Below are positions 1 to 10,732 of a DNA stretch of 64,000 nt, piece after piece. The stretch spans positions 7,359,344 to 7,423,343 of the forward strand of contig NC_091217.1 in NCBI RefSeq assembly GCF_040958095.1. The letters are read 5' to 3'. The position numbers and the translations under genes are program-made. Each line of letters opens with the position of its first letter. Within the stretch, counting starts at the first letter, position 1. The notes below the pieces were generated by a model that saw only the letters and a list, made by a program, of their open reading frames with translations, did not search any database and was not told the origin of the DNA. Origin of the DNA: Procambarus clarkii. Its lineage: Eukaryota > Arthropoda > Malacostraca > Decapoda > Cambaridae.

Positions 1-165
1 ACCCTTATGCCCAATGTTACCTAGCAGTAAATAGGTACCTGGGAGTTAGACAGCTGCTACGGGCTGCTTCTTTGGGGGTGTGTAACAAAAAGGAGGCCTG
101 GTTGAGGACTGGGCCGCGGGGAAGCTAAGCCCTGAAATCATCTCAAGATAACCTCAAGATATCTT
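1..165 (+). repeat. SINE-A body and 3' tail (head outside window)
   Basis: Contains the body motif TTACCTAGCAGTAAATAGGT, then GGAGGCCTGG, GGGCCGCGGGG and the tail ATCATCTCAAGATAACCTCA. The same order occurs at 8968, 38696 and 50746. Confidence 0.8.
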
Positions 166-624
166 GGATTTAGGAAGCTGTCATGAGTAATACTCCCAGT
201 TCTTGTTAATGGTAAACGACACTTGATACCTGATAGTGTGCAATGAATGAGGGTTCAAGAAATTATCAATCTGTATTGGGCCCAAGGCATATTAATGGCT
301 TGGCAACAATGTTACCCATCTCAAGCATCATTAATCCACATTGCCTAACTAAAGATTTTTTAATGTGTCATTCATGTTGATATTGTACTGTACTATTTGG
401 ATGCATGCCAGTACAGAACTGTGTACTTTGAAAATGCATTTATTTGAGCACTTTAATCTTCACCTTGCCTACAATTGCAAAATATAAGTAATATTTTTTG
501 CCCTTTCCTATGTGTTGTAATGGACCAGATTTGTTATGGCAAGCACCAGATTCTCTGCATATTCTCCATAATTCTAAACATATGATAATCAGTTTTTTAC
601 CAAAAGTCTCTGCATTCGTAGGAC
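166..624. other. Upstream DNA, nothing recognised
   Basis: AT-rich single-copy-looking DNA; I see no coding signal or repeat. Confidence 0.4.
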
Positions 625-761
625 GTTGACCAAACAACACATTAGAAATTGAAGAGACGATGACGTCTCGGTCCGTCCTGGACCATTATGAAGTCGATAA
701 TGGTACCGGACAGACCAAAATATCGTTGTCTCTGCAATTTCTTGTGTGTGGTTTGGTCAAC
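625..761. repeat. Palindromic repeat PAL, near-complete copy
   Basis: Ends are exact inverted repeats: GTTGACCAAAC at 625-635 and GTTTGGTCAAC at 751-761. Arms converge through CTCGGTCCGTCCTGGACC and ATAATGGTACCGGACAG. The same family is at 6272, 19702, 25438, 33647 and 50251. No coding capacity. Confidence 0.75.
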
Positions 762-934
762 ACTTTTCCGCCATGTTATTGTTACTCGTCAACACCCATA
801 GGATGTTTCTGCTAGTGCTAGAGAGTTCAGTAATAAAAGAAAAGCATTCTATGTATGCCAAGATGATCCTTAAAGATTTCAGGATGTTACTCTATTACCC
901 CACTACTAATAGAATTTATCAGAGTTTTTAATAA

Positions 935-1245
935 TTAAATAATAATAATTCATTGTGTCGGCAGACAGGAAGCTAGAGTGTATTCATACACTCTAGGCTT
1001 ATATCGAGGTCCCCCTCCCCACCCAAGGTTGAATTACTGACCCTCCCCCAATACTGATTTATTACTGATGCAACCCTACAACATTCTGACTATCGTCTGA
1101 GTACCTACTTACTGCTAGGTAAACAGAGGTATTAGATGAAAGGAAATATGGCAAACCATTTTGTCCCGCCCGGGATGTGAACCCAGAATTCTCGATTGTG
1201 TGTCTAGAACGAACCCGACTGTACCTCTGAGACCCCAAACTGGTA
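935..1245 (-). repeat. SINE-C, tRNA-derived, reverse orientation
   Basis: Read on the minus strand it starts with a tRNA-like head containing a B-box-like GGGTTCACATCCCGG, followed by a body shared with copies at 40938 and 62550, and ends in an ATT-rich tail (AATAATAATTCATTGTGT on the plus strand). Confidence 0.65.
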
Positions 1246-1654
1246 GTACACGGTAAAGGTAGTCATGTTAGCGAACATAGACTTAATATTGGCCACAATA
1301 GCTTGGGGTAACTGTAAGGGGCAAGTCATCCTGATATTATCTTGTACATTTTGAAGTGCAGACTAATAATAACATTATTATTAACCCTTGGACAGCAGCT
1401 ATGGAGAATTGGTCATATCTGTCTGCACAAAAAATGAAAAATATATTTTTCCTTGCAGAATTATTAATTTGTAGGCAAAATTTGAGAAAAACGTGACGGG
1501 CAATTATTTATCAATTTGCTGGGTGGAGACACTTTGCAAGGCTGTCTCTAGCACTTGTCAATGCCTGGTGTTCGACTTTGCTGACACTTGCTGTTATATC
1601 CTCTGATATTTCACCGATTGTTTTATCACTTGTTTTTCTTTATTTACCTCCACA
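1246..1654. other. Upstream DNA, nothing recognised
   Basis: AT-rich, no coding signal or clear repeat. Confidence 0.4.
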
Positions 1655-1890
1655 GAGCTATTATATCCATATTTGCATCACACATGTAAAACCCAGACAA
1701 TAATTGTTTAAATACTGGTAGTCATATGACAATGGCTGCATTCCCCTTAGTAACATTCATGACGATAACTGCATTCGTAACCATGAAATGGTAGCAGGAT
1801 TTTTTCAAAGGTCAAGGTAAACTCTATCACATCTACATAGACCTATTATATCCGTACAGTATTTGCATCATGCATCTAAAAACCCAGACA
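1655..1890. repeat. Direct duplication flanking the 1897 insertion
   Basis: CTATTATATCC, TATTTGCATCA and ACCCAGACAATAATT occur at about 1665-1705 and again at about 1847-1896. The first copy continues uninterrupted into GTTTAAATA; the second is broken by an insertion at 1897. Confidence 0.7.
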
Positions 1891-1896
1891 ATAATT

Positions 1897-2146
1897 ACAC
1901 ACAGAAATCACAATAGCGTGATGCATCGAATGAACAAATCCACAAGGGCCGTGACGAGGGTTCAAACCTACGTCCGAGAGGATCCCAGACGCTGCCTTAA
2001 TCGACTGACCTTTGACATGGTTAAGAGAATTGCAACCAGAAGTTCTACTGACCTTACTTGAATCCTGCAGATCCTTACTTGGATCCTGTGTCCGAGGGAT
2101 CCTCTCGGACGTAGGTTCGAACACTCGTCACGGCCCTTGTGGATTT
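1897..2146. mobile_element. 250-bp tRNA-like fold-back insertion with 15-bp target-site duplication
   Basis: Flanked by ACCCAGACAATAATT (1882-1896) and ACCCAAACAATAATT (2147-2161), one mismatch. Both ends carry the same tRNA-like sequence in opposite orientation: AATCCACAAGGGCCGTGACG near 1936 and CGTCACGGCCCTTGTGGATT near 2127. Each copy has a B-box (GGTTCAAACCT; AGGTTCGAACA). Related to the larger palindrome at 20147. Confidence 0.8.
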
Positions 2147-2189
2147 ACCCAAACAATAATTGTTTAAATAGTTTAATGGTAATTGCATT

Positions 2190-3199
2190 TGTTACGGCCC
2201 TCTTGGGTCGCAACTGGGTTCTTTCTCTGATGTTAATAGAGTTTAGGTATCCGGCCCCAAGTTAGTAGTGGCTTTCAAGGGGTGTGTTCCGTAACGCAAG
2301 TAAATTAAAGGGGAAGGGAGACAAAGGCAAAAACTTAAATATATAATTATCACCGCCACCATAAATAATATATATCTTATCATACGGGGGAGGTATAAAC
2401 ACTATTATATACAATCTGGTCTTCCTCTGAAGACGCGGAGTGTTCCACGGTGCTCAACAATGCTTAGCTCTTGGTCCTCTTGTGGCCTCACGATGAATCC
2501 TTCGATTCTCTCGAGTCTACCCTGGCCACAGGCCAGCCAAATCACAGTTCCACTGGGGGCACCGTCGTGGAGGCCTTCAACCACAAATCCAGCCTGTAGC
2601 TGGCAGGTTCCAATCAGTTCCGCAGCTTAGGCCACTCCACGACCGATACTAGGGTTGCGAGCCCTAGGCAGGAGCCTCGTGTGACTTCACAGATCACTCC
2701 CCTCACCACAACACCCCAGTGGTTAGTCTTCTCCACTAGTCAGCCCCGGGTACGACAAATCCTCAACTGCCACGTCACAGGCAGGCTAACACAACAGTGT
2801 TCATCCGGGGGGTGACTCAACTTCTGCAGCTAACACTTGGAGATTCTACGGCTGCCTTGGGTAGACTGATCCAACTTCCATTACAGCAGTCCCAGGTTGA
2901 CTCTGTAATCAGACACGTCATCAGTACTAGTTACACACTAGGGCACCTCACTTACAGGCTTAGACACAAACGCCCATCTATCCACTCCATAGATGGCGTT
3001 GCTGTCTAAGCGTCACCTCACCAGAGGTCGGCAGCGGCTGTGTTATGAGCTGATCAGGACGGGAAACTAGCCCTTGTGGCCAGTATATCTCGTCCTCACT
3101 AGATGGCGTCGTCCATTTGGAGGGGGTTTCGGGAGCTGACCCACAGATGGCGTGGTCGTCACTGCTCCGTGCTCGGACGCTGGGCTCGGGTCCGTAACA
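2190..3199. mobile_element. Solo LTR, about 1010 bp, with 5-bp target-site duplication
   Basis: Begins TGTTACGG and ends CCGTAACA, an 8-bp terminal inverted repeat with TG...CA termini. It is flanked by GCATT at 2185-2189 and GCATT at 3200-3204. It is distinctly more GC-rich than its surroundings. No integrase or RT coding is present, so this is an LTR left by recombination. The family cannot be named. Confidence 0.75.
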
Positions 3200-3204
3200 G
3201 CATT

Positions 3205-4514
3205 ACCTTAAACCTTATCCCTTAAGCTGTGCAAAACGTCGTATGAAGTGGGATATTTAGCCAAGTTTTTAAAATTTGCTGAAACTCTTTCAAATGTTTT
3301 GTGCATAATCTACTAGACAAATGCTCCAACTTTGTCTAAATGATACCAACGTAACTTGAAAAACAAGATAATATATAAAATTATATAATTGAATGTTGAA
3401 AACTTCAGATTTTTTAAATCGGCTGCAAAAATATAAAATGTCACCAATTGTTCATTTGTTGTTATTACGCTCTCAGAATAACATTTGATCTTCATTTTTC
3501 ATATATTTAGAATAGAATATAGGTTTCTAGTATAGTTTACTGTAAATTTTTTTTTGTCAATATGGCATATTTTTTGGACATTGATGAAAGTAACTGATGA
3601 TAACATTGCACAGTGTATTTATGATGTATAACAAAATAGAGCATAACATACTTATTCATTATTATTTATTATTATATATTACTCACAGTGGTATAAAGGC
3701 ACCAGCTGCATATCCACTTTGTGGATACTTCTTACTATTATTCTTCTTCTTTTGTGCGTTGGACAGGTGCTTGCATCTCTTTATTACTGCTATATCCATC
3801 AGTTCCAGTTAATAGGAGCTGTTCTCCTTATCAACAAAACGTTCTTATTTTTTACAAATTCGTCTAAAATCAATTTCTGAAAATATTTTCATGAAAGTTT
3901 CACAACACTGAACCATTAAGTTGGAGATTTGTTTAACATTTTTAAGTAATTTTTACATAATTTGAATTTTGTTCTCTTCCGAGCCCCCAATATGTGCAAC
4001 TTAAGGATTGTCAATAGGCAATAATCGCCGCCTAAGAGTTAATAACAAATAAAGACCTTGTAGCATATACTGCTCTAAAACTAAGTTCCATGACGTAGTG
4101 CCCGAGATCAGACTAGCCCTTTGGCTGCTCAAGCGATTTCATCATGCAATGCTCTGGTGCTCATAAAATAAATTGCTCTGAAAAATTATTTGTTCTTTTG
4201 ACATTGTTAATTAGCATCCGGAAAGGAAAAAAAACTCCAGATAAAAAAGTCTCTTATCTCTTGTGGTTTAGGTGTAGTGGGTCGGAGAAGTTGCATTTTT
4301 TCAGGCGAGGTGCCACACAGAAATAACTGTCAATTTATTTTCAGTGTGTCGTGCTTTATTTATATAGTTTTTCATTGTAATAAGTTGTACTGATGTGCCA
4401 AAGATTGGGTTCATTAGGTATAACTTTCAAAATATAGGCATGTACAAATGTGTATAAATATTCATACACAATGTATTTATAACCTACACCCACATTATAT
4501 CTATATATCTATAC
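3205..4514. other. Upstream DNA, nothing recognised
   Basis: AT-rich; only short open frames without recognisable domains. Confidence 0.4.
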
Positions 4515-4823
<309 letters not shown>

Positions 4824-5037
4824 CTCCCGGTCCTCGACCAGGCCTCCTTTTTTGTTACACATCCCCAGGAAGCAGCCTGTAGCAATTGTCTAACTACCAG
4901 GTACCTATTTACTGCTAGGTGAACAGGAGCATCAGGGCGAAAGAAACTGCCCATTTGTTTCGGCCTCCACCGGGGATCAAACCCGGGACCTCAGGACTAC
5001 GAATCTGAAGCGCTGTCCACTCAGCTGTCAGGCCCCT
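4824..5037 (-). repeat. SINE-B, tRNA-derived head on the shared SINE body, reverse orientation
   Basis: On the minus strand: head GGGGCCTGACAGCTGAGTGG with B-box GGGTTTGATCCCC, then the TACC..GCAGTAAATAGGTACCTGG body, then GGAGGCCTGGTCGAGGACCG. The head differs from SINE-A but the body and tail are the same. Confidence 0.75.
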
Positions 5038-5482
5038 ACTAAACAGAATAAGTAAACTAAATAAGTACTAAATAGGAACAAGTGCATGGATTACAATGCA
5101 GGGGTTGTAATGACAGGAAACCAGACAGTAGGTAACAGAACTTGATAAGATAAAAGCTGTGGGATCTCACAGGATCTCATCGTGGATCCTAAATGAAGCT
5201 TCTAAAATACTGTACTGTAAAAACAAAACACTTGCATTGATGTCTAATGCATCACTAGAGATGGGGATGGTGCCAAATAGCTGAAAATAAGTACTGTACA
5301 TTACATTAAATGCAGAAATAACAAGAAACTAAGGAATTGAGAATTATTACATTAGAAGAATGGTGAGACCCAGGAGCTGAAGCCAATACCCCACAAGTAC
5401 AGTTATGCTAGTATTGGCTATGCAAGGCAGGTCTTGTATAAACCCAGTTTTTTAGCTTTTGTATCTGTACAGCTCATTTTTA

Positions 5483-5543
<61 letters not shown>

Positions 5544-5846
5544 TTTCACTGTGAACAATATTTGTTTAAGGTTATTTGACAGAGTGTTGGTTTTGATAAT
5601 ACTGGAATATCACAAGGATATTTTCCAAACGCATTCTGTTGAATGCATCACTAAAGTACTATATAGTACCTAAAGTATGAAATTTTATTAATGTATAGTT
5701 CATGTGATTGTATTTATTTTGATTCTTAAACATGATGTCTGAAATAATGTTTTACTTTAAATTCAATTTCAAAACCTTGACTTGGATGATTAATGACATT
5801 TCATTGTTTCTGTTAACTGTCGTATAATGTAATCTTATGTTTTCAG
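5038..5846. other. Intronic DNA before the first window exon, with (TA)n at 5483-5541
   Basis: Apart from a 59-bp TA tract and TACTGTAC-type motifs (5206, 5294), nothing is recognised. It ends in the acceptor TTTTCAG at 5840-5846. Confidence 0.6.
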
Positions 5847-6080
5847 TTTGCTCTGAATGACAGTCACCATCAGGTGATGATAGACTGGGCTGGAGAAGGA
5901 AGTGATGTGGTCGTGTGTGTTACGCGAGATGCTGTTCAAAACAAGACCTCGGTCTCCAATGTTTTTATCTCGTATGATTATGGAAGTTCCTTCAAGAATG
6001 AAACGAGCAAATTCATTACATCTGGTGGAAAACCAGCTACTATCAACAAATTTTACAAAAATGACAAATACACATCCAGG
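5847..6080 (+). CDS. SORL1: SORL1 exon: start of VPS10p propeller (first exon in window)
   Basis: Follows a TTTTCAG acceptor in phase 0 and ends before GTATGA. Reads [18 protein letters not shown], closely matching the segment just after the furin-cleaved propeptide of SORL1, so only the signal peptide and propeptide lie upstream. Contains the first Asp-box-like motif, SYDYGSSF, typical of VPS10p blades, and N-linked sites (NDS, NKT, NET). Confidence 0.93.
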
Positions 6081-9000
6081 GTATGAAATTTCTGCGTACT
6101 GTACTTGCACAGTTTTAGAAATTACAGTATTAGTGATTATATTCAGTTTTTAACATGTATTTTTTGTCTCCATGTATGAAATCTTTTGGCTTTAGATAAT
6201 TTGCAGTGGCCATACTGAAGTTTGATTGTGAGGAATATTTTGCTAATTATGAGACTTAAATGTTTGCAGTGATGCCCAAACCACACGTCAAAAAACGAAG
6301 AAAAGACGGCGTTTCGGTCCGTCCTGGACTATTTTCAATGCACGACTTGATAATGGTCCAGGAGGGACGAAAACTTCTTCGTTTCCATATCTTCTGATGC
6401 GTGGTTTGGTCGTCATATCTTCAGCCACGTTATTGTGACAGTGTTGCAGTGTTTTAATGTACTGTACTGTATAAAGTATTTATAATGTAATTTTTTTTAT
6501 ATACAGTAATTTAAACACGAAAAGGTTTTACATAATAATTTTATCGTTTTCAGTTTGTGTTCACCGATGTCATCAATAAGTACATGTACCTAACTCACAA
6601 CAATGGTATAAATGTGACCTCTCGCAAAGTTAAATTTACTCCGTCTGATGTTACTCATCATCCAGTCGATGCTGATGTTTTATTAGTCTATGATACAAAA
6701 GATGGGGAGCGCAAGGTAGGTAAACTTTAATTTGTGTTAAAACACCTTTTGTAAAAATTGCCTTATTTGTATTCAAAGTAGAGTAAATGCAGTAAATTCT
6801 TTATATATTGGCAAGGCAAAGAGCTCTTTCCATTTTCATGAATTGGTCTCTCCTAAAACTAATTTAATACTGTATTTGCTTTATTAGCTGTGGATTAGTG
6901 AAGATTTTGGAGAAAATTGGAGGATTATTGAAAGGTTTGTCAAGTCATATTTCTGGTCCGAAGCCACCTCGCCACCAACTCTATATGTTGAGAGAGAAGA
7001 ACCATCGGGATCAGCATCAGTTGTTTCTTCTCAATACCTTTTCAGGTTAGTATACCAATATCTTAAATTGCCCCAGAATGTCATTATTAGTGCATGTTGT
7101 TAGTTTAATTCTGTCCAGGTTTATTTACTGTATTTTCTGTTGTACAAGACACTTCTAATTTACAAGGATATTTTGTATGGGGGAAAAACCATATTAATGT
7201 TTAATTATACATGTGTTGAAAGTGATGTTCAAGTGGTTTTGCAGGGAAAACAAGATTTTGTGCCTGTAAATACAACGTGTACTCGGTGGCGGAACAAAAA
7301 TTTGCATCTTTCCACCAGGAAATTCGGTAGTTCTATCAACGACAATTATTTAAATTATGTAATATTCAGAATGTGATGATTAAAAAGCCCCATGATAAGA
7401 GTACAAGTTATTTGATGTCTATTAAAATGTTAGTGTTGGAAATTTTAATGTATTTAGACATTTAGTTTAATTCTTAGTTTCAGAACAATGTTTGATAGTT
7501 TCATCTTGTCTTAAAAATGCAGTGTAGAGTACCCATATTACTTTATAGCAGTGTTTGAGAAGAGATGAGAATATTATATTTTTTTTTAAATTTTACTGGT
7601 TTTTTTTTTTTTTTTTTTACATATGTTCTAGACAGTATTGGATCATCTTGACAGCTGATGTCTAGTTAATTTATTATGAAGCTTAAGCCTATTGTGTGTG
7701 TGTGTGTGTGTACACACACACAGGCTACCTATCCTCGATAAAATGAATTATATACAGTATTAGAAAAACACTGTGTAGCAGGAATGACGACAGTTGTAGC
7801 AAAAATATAAATCGTAAACTATCATAAAGAATGGCTAAGTGGACTAAACTTGAAACAACAAATGCTTACAATTTACCGACACTAAAGCTGGGAGACACCA
7901 GAAGATATAATTTTAAGAAGTAAATCAATATTTGACAGATAACACACTAATTATACTATGAAGTTAAAGAAATTTACACAGCCTCATCATTTTACATATA
8001 AGTAATCTTATTTAGTTTTAATTATGTGAAATGTCTGAATCGGTTAAGAAGTGCATTTGCTTGTGTTATTTTTCAAAGTTAGGCTTTATTCATTACAATC
8101 TACTGTAGATTACTGTTACATGTATTGACTGACTGTGTTGAGTTTTCTCTGATGGTTTTTATTCCATAAAATTGAATGATTTTTGCATACAAATTACAAA
8201 AGGTAATATAGTGCTGTACAGTATTTGTTTTTCAGTGAATCGTCAGTGCCAATAACGGTCATAACAGATGTAGAAGATTTTGAGGCGAAAGATGAATTCC
8301 TCTTTGCTGTGAAGAAAGTGGTAAGATGGCTCCCGATTTATTTGTGAAAAGCTTTCCAACTTCAGAAGTAAAGTACTGTACATGAATGAGTTGCAATTTT
8401 TATTCTTTAATGCATTCTTGCACCATATTTAACTGGCTGAATTGAAATGTTGGCAATTCAGGTTGGTCATAAATACCTAATTTTATTAAGCTACAGGTCT
8501 ATAGACCTGTTTATTATTGGTATATATTTGTTTTTAAATTAAGTTACCATAGAATGCATTTTTGTCCTCTACTGTACATCAGAACACCAGTATATTTTTT
8601 TTCTTGTATGTTTATTCATATTCGGTATTTGACTTTGTTTTGGCTAATAGTAATAATAATGTACAATACACTAGCCAGGAGTGGGAGAAAGTTCATTTGA
8701 GGTTTTTTCAAAATGGTGAAGGATTGTTATTTTCTCGTTGCCTAATCTAATGCCAATATATTGATTAATGTAATATTTAATGTAGTAAAGCTGAGTGAAT
8801 GCATGCTTGAATAGTTAAATCTTTATTTGAATAAATGAAGATAAAATTGACACTTGTTGACAAGGAGACTAAGCCTAGCTGCTGGTATGCTGCCAGCAAC
8901 AGCAGATCGTCACCTTCACATGTTCATCTTCCTGTGGTCCCGGGTTCAATCCCGGGCGCCAGCGAGAGGGGAGCCGGTCGGCCAAGCAGACAGCACGCTG

Positions 9001-10663
9001 GACTTGTGATCCTGTGGTCTCGAGTTTGATCCCGGGCGCCGGCGAGAAACAATGGGCAGAGTTTCTTTCACCCTATGCCCCTGGTACCTAGCAGTAAAAT
9101 AGGTACCTGGGTGTTAGTCAGCTGTCACGGGCTGCTTCCTGGGGGTGGAGGCCTGGTCGAGGACCGGGCCGCGGGGACGCTAAAAAGCCCCGAAATCATC
9201 TCGAGATAACCTCAAAATAACATATTTGGGAGCCGATATGAGAATGGGTAGAATATCCGTTGGCTACACTGTGCCTGGTGTTTATATAAATTAAAGCAGA
9301 TGTAGAGAACTTTGAGTGCCCTTTGGAGCCAGTGACTACTGCGTCAGTGTGTTTGATAACATCGTATAATAGTGTGATAACATAGTATAATAGAGTGAGT
9401 AGGTCCCAAAAATATGATGGAATGGAATCTGGTCCATTCTGGACCAGTATGGAATGAAATCCTCATTCTGGTCCAGCCAATCATTCATTCAAGTGGGTTT
9501 CCACTGTAGTTTGATTATGTACCTTGTGCTGTAAAGTTATGATAAATTGAGCAAGCTTTCAGGATTATAGTGTAATTGTTAAATGTAAAAAATACCTACC
9601 GGCTAGTCTTTTCTAATTATTATAGCTTTGCTAATGAAGCACAGTACAGTATACCGTTTTTTTTTTTTTTTTTTTAATTCCTAATTTGTCTACAGCATCT
9701 TCTGGGATCACCATCCAGAGAGTCTACCCTTCAAATGTGGGTATCTTACCAAGGAGGACCATTTCTGAGAGCTGAGTTTCCAAATGGCTTTGATCATATA
9801 CACTACTATGTTGCTGACATCTCTGAAGGACGGGTATGAACATGTACATCAGTTATAATTGCCTGTTTTAAACGTGTATCAGCAGGGGTGCCAGATTTGA
9901 GTTGCCAAAAGTTGCGAGCTGAAGAACTAAATGTCACAAACTTTACAATAAAAGTAGCCAAATATTTTTTTCCGATTAATTTGCTTTTTCAGAATAAACA
10001 GCCCAGCTTATTTTAACTGTCGCCGAAAAATTAGTAAGTAGCGACATGCATAGCTGGTTTTTTAATTGAATACAATTATCCTAATTGGTAACCCAATTGG
10101 GCTACTAGTAACCCAATCTGGCATCCCTGCGTGCATGTACATAAATGTCCACAGGTGATTGATTTATTTTGCTGTTGAAGGCACACAATTTTCTTTAATG
10201 TTTATTCAACAATTTGTGAAAGTGAAGGATACTTAATGGCTGTAGGTATTGCTATATATAAGCAATCAGTTTAATATAAACTGTTTGGTTTGTAAAACTA
10301 TTTATAGAATTTGAACATTGATTTTGCTGTCAAATTGTTTGGAAGCAAATGTTACTGAGTATAGGGATGAATACTTGATCATTATTAAGGTGTATGAAAC
10401 CCCACTGAGCTTACACAAATATATAGGCCTTTAATGTGCAATTATTAATGGTTTATAACCCTGTTTTTATTTAAACATATGTAATAATTCATTTATATCA
10501 CTACAAGAATGATATTTTGGAAATTTACTAAATATATATTTTTTTCGTAAAGAACCATGATTCTCCTAGGGAAATTTTGGTAGGGAAGGTTACATGATGC
10601 AGTAATCTGAAGGGCAGCCAAGTGACGCTTTTTAAGTTTTTTTTTTTTTTTTTTTTTTTTTTT

Positions 10664-10732
<69 letters not shown>

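Noticed and set aside
8968..9040. Functional tRNA gene
   Set aside because: The cloverleaf-like head continues into the SINE body and tail, and the same unit recurs at other loci.
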